Positions 26,496 through 35,611 are shown, counted from the first letter of the stretch. The stretch is 64,000 bases of DNA from Marinicellulosiphila megalodicopiae (GCF_045862395.1 NZ_AP023087.1:1178001-1242000), one strand, 5' to 3'. Notes: generated from the letters alone by a model not told the origin. Translations and numbers: made by a program.

Positions 26496-28124
26496 CTAAT
26501 TAGTAGGGGTTAAATTAGTTTGAGAATTTGATAGAGGAAGATATTGATTAAATTGTTTAAAATCCCCGTTTAAATTTGCCTGATTCACCACAGTTGGGCG
26601 AATAAAAATTACCAACTCTGTCTTTTTAATTCGTTCGTCTTTATATTTAAATAACGAGCCAATAATGGGAATGCGACCTAAAAAAGGAATGCCTTTGTCG
26701 CCAGTTGACGATTCGTCCTGCATTAAACCACCAATGACCGCTATGTCTCCGGTTGCTACTTTTAACATAGACTCCACTTCGCGTACTTGAATAATTGGCA
26801 CTTCGCTGATGACACCCACACGGGCAAGTTCAGGATTAGGGTCGCGAGCTTGGCCAATCACTCTTGAAATAGTAGGGCGAATATTTAACGTCACGTTTTC
26901 AGATTGCGAAATAAATGGCGTGACACTCATAACAAACCCTACAGGAACAGTCTGTATGGTTGTTTCATAAGTGACCACATCTGATGAAGTATCGTCGCCT
27001 GCTTCAATATTGACCCCTACTGTAAAGTACACCAAGTTATCGACCACTTTTAACAATGCAGTTTGGTTATTCAGTGCCATCACTTTGGGGCTAGACATAA
27101 TGCTGACATTACCAAAAGTTTCTAAAGCGGTTAATGTTGACTGAATGGAGTCACTGCCTGAGTTATTGGTTTGTGACAGTGTAAAGTTTGAGCCTGCTGT
27201 TAAAGAGGTATCAATAAAAGATTGAGACACATTGGTAATGGTGTCTGATAACTGATCGCCTACTAATGACCAATTAATACCCGCTTGATAGCCTTTACTT
27301 AGAGTGACTTCAGCAATGGTGGCTTCAATTAATACTTGGCGTTGTGAGCTGTGTAAAATTTCATTTATAAATTCACTGATCACACGATGTTGTTTATTGG
27401 TTGCACGCACCGCTAAAATGCCTGTTTCTCTATTTGTGATGATGTTGTTATTGGATTCACTACTGTCTGAATCTTCTTGATCACCAGAAATAATCATAGC
27501 GACATTGTTTTCAATGCTTTGCCAAAACTGATTGTCACTGGTATTGCTTACATCGGTTGACGAATTGTTGCCACCAGAGCTGTTTGATTCTGCACCCGCA
27601 CCTTGTCCTGTAGAGTTTATTTGTGTGGATACGGTTGAATTACTAGAGCTGGTACGGCTCATGTTTATATAATCAATGCTGTAGTTTTTTATAAAAGGCG
27701 TATCCATTCTTATTTTTAAAACGTCATTTTTTATGGAATAAATAATATTACTGTTATCTGCAATGCGATCTAAAATTGCAATTAATGGTTGTTCGATTGC
27801 ATTAATAGTAATCGTGCCTGTCACATCATTATTAATATCTAAATTTAATTTTGCATCACGAGCTAATGAAAATAAAAGCTCATTAATAGGCACGTTGGAT
27901 ACAACCACTGTGTGTTTTTCTTGCTGTTTTAATAATTGTGGTTGTTGCAAAATTGGTGGGCTTGCCACAATTTGAGGTATCTGGCTTTTATCAGATTGCG
28001 GTTGTTGGTTTAAATGCCCAGTTGATAGACCATATAGATCGTCTATTTTTTTTTGCGAAAACATTTGAGATTGGCAACCCAATAATAAAATGGTCATACC
28101 GATTAAATAACTGATTATCTTCAC
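26496..28124 (-). CDS. mshL: secretin lipoprotein (MshL-like)
   Basis: A 542-residue outer-membrane secretin with a lipobox (LLGC, Cys17). The N-terminal STN/N0-like domain has ISNVPINELLFSLARDAKLNLDI-type sequence, followed by an N1-like domain (QHRVISEFINEILHSSQRQVLIEATIAEVTL) and the secretin core with SSPKVMALNNQTALLKV, VGFVMSVTPFIS and the VIGGLMQDESSTGDKGIPFLGRIPIIGSLF end motif. A Ser/Asn-rich insertion (about 160-230) separates them. Its start overlaps the AAA ATPase gene by four bases (ATGA). Confidence 0.93.
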   Translation of the reverse strand: MKIISYLIGMTILLLGCQSQMFSQKKIDDLYGLSTGHLNQQPQSDKSQIPQIVASPPILQQPQLLKQQEKHTVVVSNVPINELLFSLARDAKLNLDINNDVTGTITINAIEQPLIAILDRIADNSNIIYSIKNDVLKIRMDTPFIKNYSIDYINMSRTSSSNSTVSTQINSTGQGAGAESNSSGGNNSSTDVSNTSDNQFWQSIENNVAMIISGDQEDSDSSESNNNIITNRETGILAVRATNKQHRVISEFINEILHSSQRQVLIEATIAEVTLSKGYQAGINWSLVGDQLSDTITNVSQSFIDTSLTAGSNFTLSQTNNSGSDSIQSTLTALETFGNVSIMSSPKVMALNNQTALLKVVDNLVYFTVGVNIEAGDDTSSDVVTYETTIQTVPVGFVMSVTPFISQSENVTLNIRPTISRVIGQARDPNPELARVGVISEVPIIQVREVESMLKVATGDIAVIGGLMQDESSTGDKGIPFLGRIPIIGSLFKYKDERIKKTELVIFIRPTVVNQANLNGDFKQFNQYLPLSNSQTNLTPTN

Positions 28125-29119
28125 AATGATTCCTCTGCTAAAACGATGGCGTCGGGTAAGGTTGACTGAGGTGTGGTTTCTATTGACAGTAAAGCGTCAA
28201 CACTCGGATTTTGCAGTGTGATATATGGTTTTAAAAATATGGATGCAAACGCTAAACTTAATGCTAAAAAGAACATAATCATAAAGGCGGTGGTAATTGA
28301 AAAAGTTTTTTTATAAAAATCATGATCCATCGCCGCCAGTTTGACGTCACGTTTGGTAATGTTATGGCGATTTTCATTAAAGGCCATTAACAATATTTTA
28401 TCTGCAATTAAATTCACTCTTCGGGTTAATCCAAAAGAATATTTTAAAATGGTTTTGGCTATTTTTTTATTAAAAATATCAGGGCCGGTGTAACCCACGC
28501 TGCGCATTCTAAAGTTTAGATAGTTGTGCACATCGTTTAGTGACAAGCTGTCAATGTTAATAGAATGAATAATGCGTTCACGTAATTGACGAATTTGTGG
28601 GTCTTTTAACTTTTCATCTAACTCAGGCTGGCCAAACAAAATTATTTGTAAAAGCTTATGCTCGTCGGTCTCTAAGTTACTTAATAAACGTATTTCTTCT
28701 AACGTCTCTAAGCTCATGGCCTGGGCTTCTTCTACTAATAGCACCACCCGTTTGTTTTCTAGGTGCAGGTTTAATAATGCCTGTTGGATAAGGGCAATGT
28801 GTTCAAATTTTGTAAGGTTCGAATCAATGGTTAAGCCCATTTCATGGGCAATAGCTAATACAGTTTGGTCAGGCGTAAGGCTAGGTGTGGATAAATACAG
28901 CCATTGGATATTGTCTTGTGAACGAGTAGGTAGCATACGACACAACATGGTTTTACCCGTGCCGACTTCACCCACCACTTTAGTGATGCCTTCGCCTTGT
29001 TCCACCGCGTAAGTCAGCAGTGACAGTAAAGCACCACGATCTGAGCCTTCAAAAAACAAGCGCGTATCTGGGGTGATATTAAATGGCGTTTTGTCCAAAC
29101 CAAAGTGTTGCAAGTACAT
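28121..29119 (-). CDS. mshM: ExeA/MshM-like AAA ATPase
   Basis: I start at the ATG at 29119, which gives the family N-terminus MYLQHFGLDKTPFNITPDTRLFFEG and has GAGACGG upstream; the longer frame to 29182 adds 21 residues not seen in relatives. The ATPase has Walker A GEVGTGKTMLCRML, Walker B VVLLVEEAQAM, and a C-terminal membrane segment (TTAFMIMFFLALSLAFASIFL). ExeA-type proteins help secretin assembly. This is the first gene of the eleven-gene pilus operon. Confidence 0.9.
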   Translation of the reverse strand: MYLQHFGLDKTPFNITPDTRLFFEGSDRGALLSLLTYAVEQGEGITKVVGEVGTGKTMLCRMLPTRSQDNIQWLYLSTPSLTPDQTVLAIAHEMGLTIDSNLTKFEHIALIQQALLNLHLENKRVVLLVEEAQAMSLETLEEIRLLSNLETDEHKLLQIILFGQPELDEKLKDPQIRQLRERIIHSINIDSLSLNDVHNYLNFRMRSVGYTGPDIFNKKIAKTILKYSFGLTRRVNLIADKILLMAFNENRHNITKRDVKLAAMDHDFYKKTFSITTAFMIMFFLALSLAFASIFLKPYITLQNPSVDALLSIETTPQSTLPDAIVLAEESL

Positions 29120-29182
29120 AGCCGTCTCATTAATTAATATAAAATTACATATATTTACAATATGTAATTTCAGTATAGACAA

Positions 29183-29727
29183 TGATTTGGATTGTAAAGG
29201 TTTGGCTTTGTTTTATTTGGGTTGGAGTGAGGGAGAATCGGTGTTTAGGTTGTTTGGTTGTTCTGTAATTGGATAGGCTTAAAATAGAGATCTTTTTTTT
29301 GCATCTAGATTTGAGTCACGGATTCATTTGAAGGTCGTTTGTTTATATCTAATCAAGGCACTATCCCTTTGGATATTAATGAAGCTAATAGAGATTTTGA
29401 TTGGGATTTTGATTGGGACAGGCAACCTAAGATGATCAAGGTTGAGTCTTATATTTGACATAGTCATTTAAAAATTAAAAACAAAGCCTCTGGATCTCCA
29501 ACGATGATTTTAATTGGGACAGGCAACCTAAGATGATCAAGGTTGAGTCTTATATTTGACATAGTCATTTAAAAATTTAAAACAAAGACTCTGGATCTCC
29601 AACGATGAAACTGTTGAAGATGACGTGCGGGAAGATGAAAGCGGTTTAAAAGGCAAAATGAACAGGACAGGCAACCAAAGATGATCTGACATCCTTAGTT
29701 ATTGTCATTGATTAGCAGTATAAAAAA
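29183..29727. other. intergenic region with repeats
   Basis: A 545 bp gap between mshM and tcdA (both minus strand). Apart from the direct repeats at 29412-29608 and the partial copy near 29665, I see only AT-rich sequence. It must include the promoter of the pilus operon. Confidence 0.6.
29412..29608. repeat. direct repeat of about 96 bp, two copies
   Basis: Copy one spans about 29412-29507 and copy two about 29513-29608 (101 bp period), nearly identical, running from ATTGGGACAGGCAACCTAAG to CTCCAACGATGA. A third partial copy (GGACAGGCAACCAAAGATGATC) lies at about 29665-29686. Non-coding sequence between the pilus operon promoter region and the tcdA stop. The right-hand part recurs in inverted orientation at 40282-40318. 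Confidence 0.85.
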
Positions 29728-30504
29728 TTAAACCTCAACCTTCTTAGCTATTTTATTCAATATATGCCCAACAGCGCGCATACCAAAACTAGCGGTCACC
29801 GCCGTACTTGAGCCAAATCCAGTAGAACAATCCAATTTAATATTGCCTTCCATTTCCGATTTAGAATGACAAACCGTGCCATCAGCTTTGGGAAATCGTG
29901 CTTGCTCGGTTGAAAACACAAACTCAACGTCTAACTTACGCTTAGGGTTAGTAGAGTAATTATACTCACGACGTAACCAGTTACGGGTTTTTGCAGCCAA
30001 TGCATCGTTAAAGGTTTTGAATAAATCGCAGATCTCAATTTTACTTGGATCAACCAAACCACCCGCGCCACCTGCGCATAACAATGGAATCTTGTTGCGT
30101 TTGCAGTGCCATATTAATTGCGCTTTGGGTTTAACCGAATCAATGGCATCAAAAATATAATCGTATTTTTCACCAATTAATTCACGAGTATTTTCACGTG
30201 TTAAAAAACAATCTTCTATATTGACTTTAATATCAGGATTAATGTCTTTTAAGCGCGCAGCCATCGCCTCAGTTTTTAACTCACCCACATTACTGGTTAA
30301 TGCGTGTATTTGACGGTTGATGTTAGTGACACAAATATCGTCCATATCAATCAGGGTGATTTCACCAATGCCAGAGCGTGCAAGGCCTTCAGCCACCCAC
30401 GAGCCCACACCACCAATACCAATGATACAAACATGAGTCTGCAAAAATGCTTGAAATACCTGCGTGCCGTACAAACGCTCAATGCCACCAAATCGCTCTT
30501 TCAT
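29728..30504 (-). CDS. tcdA: tRNA threonylcarbamoyladenosine dehydratase
   Basis: A 258-residue E1-like enzyme (also called CsdL) that cyclises t6A37 of tRNA with ATP. It has the nucleotide motif IIGIGGVGSWVAEGLARSGIGEITLIDMD, TNINRQ, and the family-specific CAGGAGGLVDPSKI. The C-terminal part has STGFGSSTAVTASFGM. It is transcribed divergently from csdA-csdE with 152 bp between; in E. coli the cysteine desulfurase CsdA and its acceptor CsdE form a sulfur relay to this protein, so all three partners are present here. Confidence 0.95.
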   Translation of the reverse strand: MKERFGGIERLYGTQVFQAFLQTHVCIIGIGGVGSWVAEGLARSGIGEITLIDMDDICVTNINRQIHALTSNVGELKTEAMAARLKDINPDIKVNIEDCFLTRENTRELIGEKYDYIFDAIDSVKPKAQLIWHCKRNKIPLLCAGGAGGLVDPSKIEICDLFKTFNDALAAKTRNWLRREYNYSTNPKRKLDVEFVFSTEQARFPKADGTVCHSKSEMEGNIKLDCSTGFGSSTAVTASFGMRAVGHILNKIAKKVEV

Positions 30505-30656
30505 AACCGTCTTAAAACAAAAAATTGGAGGGGGATTTTACATGGTTGTTTGCGGTATTGGTAGATAGCGCTCAATTTAAGTCATAGCGCTTTGGACAAG
30601 TGCGCAACAAAGTGAAATAGCCTACAATATGCCAAATTTCAAATTGGCCAAATGTT

Positions 30657-31847
30657 ATGAATTTACGCGATGAGTTTCCTTTTTTTGCACAACCCAATGC
30701 CCCTGTATTTTTAGACAGCGGCGCCAGTACGCAAAAAACCAAATCTGTATTAGATGCCCTAGCACGCTCAAACGGCGTAGAGCACAGCAGTGTCCATCGC
30801 GGAAACTACGCATTAAGTCGTAAAAATACCGATGCGTTTGAATTAACCCGTAACTTGGTCACCCAATTTGTCAACGCACAAAAAGACGAAATAGTCTTCA
30901 CAGCAGGCACCACCGCCAGCATTAATTTAGTCGCTTACTCATTTGTGCTACCCAACATTCAAGATCATCAGAACATCGTCATTACAGTAGCTGAGCATCA
31001 CGCCAATTTAGTAATATGGCAACGCATCACGCAGCTGACTGGCTGTGAATTACGCTTTATAGAATTAGACGCACAAGGCCAGTTTGATTTAATACAAGCG
31101 GACAACCTAATAGACGAAGACACCTTTTTAGTGTCCATGACCCATGTCTCCAATGTATTAGGCAACCTACAGCCTGTAAAAGACTTAATCGACATCGCCA
31201 AACAAAATCAAGCTTACACATTAATAGACGGTGCTCAAGCAGTGTCGCATGTTGACGTCGACGTACAGTTTTTAGATGTGGATTTTTACGTATTTTCAGC
31301 ACATAAAATGTATGGCCCGACAGGTTTAGGTGTATTGTTTGGTAAAAACGAATTATTAAATTCAATGCCACCGTTAATATATGGCGGCGCTATGGTAGCC
31401 TCAGTCAGTCGAAAGCAAACCACTTTTGCCAAACCCCCACACAGATTTGAAGCGGGCACAGCACCTATAAGCTCAGTTATAGCCTTTGCACACGCCATCG
31501 AGTTTTTAAACGAACACACCTTAGAAGAAATTCAAAACCATTCACAACAATTAACCGATTATACCTTTGAGCAATTAAACCAAATTAAAGACATTCAATT
31601 TTTATCTCCTAAAACAAGCATGGGCATCGTCGCATTTAATATTAAAGACATCCACCATGCAGATATAGCTATGTTGCTGGATGAACAAAATATAGCACTG
31701 CGCAGCGGGATATTTTGTGCACAGGTCTTGTTTGATTTTTACGAATTAAAAGGTGCATTGCGAATAGGCATTGCGCCGTACAATACCAAACAAGATATCG
31801 ACTTATTTATCACCGCCCTTAAAAAAAGCATCGAGATGTTGAGTTAA
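30657..31847 (+). CDS. csdA: cysteine desulfurase CsdA
   Basis: A 396-residue PLP enzyme of the SufS/CsdA class that takes sulfur from cysteine. It has the start motif FPFFAQPNAPVFLDSGASTQK, PLP lysine Lys217 in FSAHKMYGPTG, and the catalytic Cys354 in RSGIFCAQ. The latter replaces the more usual RAGHHCAQ. It is followed after 3 bases by csdE, which receives the persulfide. The ATG has no strong ribosome site but fits the family N-terminus. Confidence 0.95.
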   Translation: MNLRDEFPFFAQPNAPVFLDSGASTQKTKSVLDALARSNGVEHSSVHRGNYALSRKNTDAFELTRNLVTQFVNAQKDEIVFTAGTTASINLVAYSFVLPNIQDHQNIVITVAEHHANLVIWQRITQLTGCELRFIELDAQGQFDLIQADNLIDEDTFLVSMTHVSNVLGNLQPVKDLIDIAKQNQAYTLIDGAQAVSHVDVDVQFLDVDFYVFSAHKMYGPTGLGVLFGKNELLNSMPPLIYGGAMVASVSRKQTTFAKPPHRFEAGTAPISSVIAFAHAIEFLNEHTLEEIQNHSQQLTDYTFEQLNQIKDIQFLSPKTSMGIVAFNIKDIHHADIAMLLDEQNIALRSGIFCAQVLFDFYELKGALRIGIAPYNTKQDIDLFITALKKSIEMLS

Positions 31848-31850
31848 ATT

Positions 31851-32243
31851 ATGTCAAACCAATTAAACGAATTTAAACAACAGTTCTCCCAAGTAAACGG
31901 GTTTGAAAATAAATATATGTTGTTATTAAAACTTGCCAAAACAGGTGAGTTTTTAGAGCCTGAATTATGTGTTGATGAAAATGAAATAGCAGGTTGCGAA
32001 GCTAAGGTTTGGATGTGCTCCAGCATGGTTGATGGGAAGGTACATTTCAAAGCCAATAGTGATTCACGCTTAATTAGAGCCATATTATGGATTGTGGTGA
32101 GTTTGGCTAATGATTCTGATCAGGCTGAAAATATTGACTATGTTTCTATTTTATTGGGATTTGGATTGGGCAATGTGGTGAGTCAGTCTAGGCAGAATGG
32201 AATTATGAAAATTCAGGAATCGATAGAAATGATATTGATTTGA
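31851..32243 (+). CDS. csdE: sulfur acceptor protein CsdE (SufE family)
   Basis: A 130-residue SufE/CsdE-fold protein. The sulfur-accepting Cys49 lies in NEIAGCEAKVWM, and SDSRLIRAILWIV and LGFGLGNVVSQSRQNGI are family motifs. It accepts persulfide from CsdA, encoded just upstream. A second cysteine (Cys40) lies near the active one. Confidence 0.92.
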   Translation: MSNQLNEFKQQFSQVNGFENKYMLLLKLAKTGEFLEPELCVDENEIAGCEAKVWMCSSMVDGKVHFKANSDSRLIRAILWIVVSLANDSDQAENIDYVSILLGFGLGNVVSQSRQNGIMKIQESIEMILI

Positions 32244-32264
32244 TATTTTTGAGAGTTTTATTAT

Positions 32265-32693
32265 ATGAACGTTGACATTAAATTTGATAATTTAAATGAT
32301 TTTTTACTTGACAATAAATGTGTTGATTTTGCTTGTTACACTTATGAAAGTGGATATAGACAATGTGTTAGTAAAGAAAATTTTTTTGACGAAAAATTAT
32401 TGGAAAGTAAGGTGAAGTATACATTTAAATCAGATTTTATGAATCCAATATTGTTTCCATACTACGTTCTGTATATCCCGAGTAAAGCATATCTAATGTT
32501 TGAGCGTAATAGCGAAACAATAATGGTCTGGGTGTGTTATACAGAAGAGGGATCTAGAAAAAATGGATATATGACTACTTTATTAAAAAAGTTAAAATTA
32601 TTGAATCCAATAAAAGTAATTAAAATAGAAACGAACAGTAAATTTTTAAGAGAATTTTGTCCATCTATCGGTATTAAGTTAATAAAAAAATAG
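32265..32693 (+). CDS. hypothetical protein, possible GNAT fold
   Basis: A 142-residue protein. The C-terminal half, MVWVCYTEEGSRKNGYMTTLLKKLK followed by IKVIKIETNSKFLREFCPSIGI, resembles the acetyl-CoA-binding strand-loop-helix and last strands of N-acetyltransferases. The N-terminal half is not recognised. It lies 21 bases after csdE but is more AT-rich, so it may not belong to that operon. Call is tentative. Confidence 0.5.
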   Translation: MNVDIKFDNLNDFLLDNKCVDFACYTYESGYRQCVSKENFFDEKLLESKVKYTFKSDFMNPILFPYYVLYIPSKAYLMFERNSETIMVWVCYTEEGSRKNGYMTTLLKKLKLLNPIKVIKIETNSKFLREFCPSIGIKLIKK

Positions 32694-32818
32694 CTGTACG
32701 TTAATTTTTTACAAAGACATACTGGTTTAAGATTGTCGATATTAACAAACTATATTCTTAAAGTTATGCTTTGTTAGTTACTATTCACTTCTCAACTTTT
32801 TCTAATACAAGTAAAACT

Positions 32819-33109
32819 ATGATAATCGAAGCATATAAAAATGAACCAAAAAGATTAAAAGACTTAAATGGATTCGGACCTCGTAGCGAAGAAATTTTAG
32901 CTTTAGTGGATATTCATTGTATTGAAGATTTTATGACAATCGAACCCTATGAGTTATATGCCATTCTTAAGCCGATGAAATCAATGGGTTTGAACTCGAT
33001 TTATTCAATATTAGGTGCTAGAGAAAACATATCATGGTTAGAAATTAAAAATACACGAAAAACAGAAATATTAATGCGTCTTGATGATTTAGGGTTAGCG
33101 CCTAAGTAA
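32819..33109 (+). CDS. TfoX C-terminal-domain protein
   Basis: I take the ATG at 32819 as start (96 residues); the longer frame would need a TTG at 32771 and adds non-conserved residues. The protein matches the TfoX C-terminal domain: PKRLKDLNGFGPRSEEILALVDIHCIEDF, LKPMKSMGLNSIYSILGARENISWLEI. TfoX/Sxy proteins control competence, normally with an additional N-terminal domain that is absent here. Such free-standing C-terminal domains are known; their role is not established. Helix-hairpin-helix-like GFG suggests nucleic-acid contact. Confidence 0.75.
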   Translation: MIIEAYKNEPKRLKDLNGFGPRSEEILALVDIHCIEDFMTIEPYELYAILKPMKSMGLNSIYSILGARENISWLEIKNTRKTEILMRLDDLGLAPK

Positions 33110-33290
33110 ACAGTTTCTATTGATGGAATATCATGGTTTTTCCAATTTAAGCTCTACAATCTAGTATAAATTGATGTGTTATACAGAGGGCTAAAGACGG
33201 TTTATATTAAAAAACAGGCCTCTTTTACAATGGCTCTAGCCCCAAATTTATAGTAAAATGCGCCAAAATTTAAACCCAACGAGATAACTC

Positions 33291-33725
33291 ATGTCATTAC
33301 CAAAAGTATTTTTCGCGAACGATCACGGTGCAAACGAACTTAAAGATGTTGTATTGGCTTATGTAGTAGAGCTTGGCTACGAAGTTGAAGATTTAGGCTG
33401 TGACGGATCTGAGAGTGTTAACTACCCAGACTACGCCGATTTAATGGCACAAAAAATTCTTTCTACTGAAAACTCGTTAGGCATTTTAATGTGTGGTACG
33501 GGTATTGGTATCAGCATTGCGGCTAACAGACATAAAGGCATTCGCGCGGGTTTATGCATGAATGAATTTATGGCAGAAATGACTAGAAAGCATAACGATG
33601 CCAATGTATTGGTGTTAGGCGGACGTGTTGTTGGGTCTGATTTAGGTAAAAGCATTGCTAAAACATTTTTAGAAAACGAGTTTGAGGGTGGCAGACACCA
33701 AACTCGAATCGATATGTTAGATTAA
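33291..33725 (+). CDS. rpiB: ribose-5-phosphate isomerase B
   Basis: A 144-residue RpiB/LacAB-family isomerase that interconverts ribose 5-phosphate and ribulose 5-phosphate. It has the N-terminal FFANDHGANELKD, the DLGCDGSESVNYPDYA stretch, the active-site cysteine in MCGTGIGISIAANRHKGIRAGLC, and HNDANVLVLGGRVVG. A single-gene unit with a strong terminator behind it. Confidence 0.95.
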   Translation: MSLPKVFFANDHGANELKDVVLAYVVELGYEVEDLGCDGSESVNYPDYADLMAQKILSTENSLGILMCGTGIGISIAANRHKGIRAGLCMNEFMAEMTRKHNDANVLVLGGRVVGSDLGKSIAKTFLENEFEGGRHQTRIDMLD

Positions 33726-33744
33726 TATCGATGTATAGAATTTC

Positions 33745-33780
33745 AAAAAAAGGGGTTCAAGTAATTGAATCCCTTTTTTT
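33745..33780 (+). terminator. rho-independent terminator after rpiB
   Basis: Stem of about 15 pairs (AAAAAAAGGGGTTCAA / TTGAATCCCTTTTTTT) with loop GTAA and a T-run. Confidence 0.85.
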
Positions 33781-33824
33781 ATGCTTACTGCATTATCAAC
33801 TTATTAATCAATAGAACTTAAATT

Positions 33825-34424
33825 ATGAAACCAATCGTCGTACTGGATTTTGAAACATCGGGCATGTCACCTGACTTTAATGATCGTGCTATTGAAATAG
33901 GCGCGGTAAAAATTGTGGATGGCGCGATCGTGGATGAATTTCAATCGTTGATGAATCCTGGTGTGTACATCAATGGATTCATTCAAGATCTAACAGGTAT
34001 CAGCAATGACATGCTAAAAGATGCGCCACACAATTCACAAGTAATGACTCAATTCTATGAATTCATACAAGACAGTCATATCGTTGCGCATAATTTGAGT
34101 TTTGATAAAAAGTTTTTAGATGCTGAATTAGGTTTGGTTGATTTAGAATTTACAGGCAGTGCAGGTTGTTCACTTTTACTAGCAAGAAGAATATTACCAG
34201 ACAGCCCAAACCATAAATTAGGCACGTTAGTGAATTATTGTCGTGTTCCAAAAAGTGGTCAATTTCACCGTGCATTAGACGATGCTAAAATGACGGGTTT
34301 TATTTGGTTAGCGATGATCGATAAAATTGAATCTAGCATTGGTAAAACCGTTAGCTTTGAAATGATTCAAAAAATATGTAAAACCCCAAAGAAAAAAATA
34401 CCCGAATTATTAGCTTCAATATAG
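33825..34424 (+). CDS. DnaQ-family 3'-5' exonuclease
   Basis: A 199-residue DEDDh exonuclease. ExoI motif VVLDFETSGMSP supplies Asp and Glu, ExoII is IVAHNLSFDKKFLD, and ExoIII is HRALDDAKMT. It resembles the exonuclease proofreading subunit fold but has no polymerase-binding tail, so a role in RNA or DNA end trimming is more likely than replication proofreading. It is 18 bases upstream of an alpha/beta hydrolase gene. Confidence 0.85.
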   Translation: MKPIVVLDFETSGMSPDFNDRAIEIGAVKIVDGAIVDEFQSLMNPGVYINGFIQDLTGISNDMLKDAPHNSQVMTQFYEFIQDSHIVAHNLSFDKKFLDAELGLVDLEFTGSAGCSLLLARRILPDSPNHKLGTLVNYCRVPKSGQFHRALDDAKMTGFIWLAMIDKIESSIGKTVSFEMIQKICKTPKKKIPELLASI

Positions 34425-34442
34425 ATATCAGAGGAAAAAAAT

Positions 34443-35141
34443 ATGTCTACTAAAATTTACGCCATCCCGGGCACATTTTGTAATGAAAATGTATGGGACG
34501 AATTAAAAAATAATTTACCGTCTGATATCGAAATAATTAATATTGAAATACCGTTTAAAAAATCTGTTGATAATATTGTAGATTCTTTAAATACTCTGTT
34601 ACCAAAGGGTGCATTTAACTTATTGGGTTTTTCGTTTGGTGGCTATTTGGCCTCTGCGTTTGCAATTAAATATCCACATCGTGTTGAAAAATTAATGGTG
34701 GTGTCAGATGCATTAGACAAATTAGAAAATGCAGAAATAAACAATCGCAAACAATACGCTGAAATCATCAAAGAAGATGGGTTTAAAGGCTTAGACTCTA
34801 AAACCGTAATGGGTGTGTTACATCCTACTAAAAAATACAATACACAATTACGTGACAAAATTATTAGCATGAGCCATTCAATGTCCGACGGTGCAGCACA
34901 AAATCAATTATTAGCCACTAACACTCGAAAAGACTGTTATAAAAAAATCGGTCAATTAGCATCTCCTGTGTGGTTTGTAGTGGGTGACACTGACAAAACA
35001 GTAAACAATAAAATAATTTCGAAGGTGGTCAGTAAAAGTCATAATTTTGAATTAAAACAAATTAATCAGTCGGGGCATTTTTTACCGTTAGAGCAACCTG
35101 AAAAGTTGGCTGAAATTGTGACTAACTGGTTGGTGTCATAA
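34443..35141 (+). CDS. alpha/beta-hydrolase
   Basis: A 232-residue hydrolase without signal peptide. The nucleophile elbow is LLGFSFGGYLASA, the acid is probably in VVGDTDKTV and the catalytic His in QSGHFLPLEQPEKLAEIV. The oxyanion region GTFCNENVWDEL fits. Substrate is unknown. AGAGGAAAAAAAT precedes the ATG. It probably shares a transcript with the exonuclease and the following gene. Confidence 0.85.
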   Translation: MSTKIYAIPGTFCNENVWDELKNNLPSDIEIINIEIPFKKSVDNIVDSLNTLLPKGAFNLLGFSFGGYLASAFAIKYPHRVEKLMVVSDALDKLENAEINNRKQYAEIIKEDGFKGLDSKTVMGVLHPTKKYNTQLRDKIISMSHSMSDGAAQNQLLATNTRKDCYKKIGQLASPVWFVVGDTDKTVNNKIISKVVSKSHNFELKQINQSGHFLPLEQPEKLAEIVTNWLVS

Positions 35142-35155
35142 AAAAAGGACAAGTA

Positions 35156-35611
35156 ATGAAATTAAATGATTTGGTTGCGCAATATTCATGGAACGATATA
35201 GAGCAACCTTTTATTGATTATTATGGTTTTTATTTTAAAAAACATAATAAGCGAATTAAAAAAAAGAGATTGAACCGATTTAAATCTGCTTATGAATTGC
35301 TTCAAACGCTTAAGTGTCATGAGAATCATTGGCGAATACTGGTAACCAGTACTTTGGAAGATGGCGAGAATTATGTAGATGTCTCAAGTTTAAATGGAGA
35401 GCTTGTTAAAGATCAGTCCCATTATAATGCACAAAGAGATATTGAATATGCAGAAGATGAAGTCGGTTTTGATATAACGTTTACTTCGTGGGAGCAATGG
35501 CTAGGCATGCGTATTGAAAAATCTTCATTTGATGATTTTTCAAATGAAGAAATTGTCGCGCATTGCTTGTGGGAAATGACATTTAATACATTCGATAATC
35601 AAATTTCATAA
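35156..35611 (+). CDS. conserved protein, DUF6557-like
   Basis: A 151-residue soluble protein. The opening MKLNDLVAQYSWNDIEQPFIDYY and the C-terminal block ITFTSWEQWLGMRIEKSSF ... IVAHCLWEMTF are the signature I associate with the DUF6557 family; the name is from memory. Function is unknown. AAAGGACAAGTA gives a good ribosome site 14 bases after the hydrolase stop. Confidence 0.7.
   Translation: MKLNDLVAQYSWNDIEQPFIDYYGFYFKKHNKRIKKKRLNRFKSAYELLQTLKCHENHWRILVTSTLEDGENYVDVSSLNGELVKDQSHYNAQRDIEYAEDEVGFDITFTSWEQWLGMRIEKSSFDDFSNEEIVAHCLWEMTFNTFDNQIS

Noticed and set aside
29120..29182. N-terminal 21 residues of the longer mshM frame
   Set aside because: The family N-terminus begins at the ATG at 29119, with a ribosome site in front of it.
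29183..29727. CRISPR-like array
   Set aside because: Only two full copies of a 96-bp unit are present, with no short repeat/spacer pattern and no cas genes.
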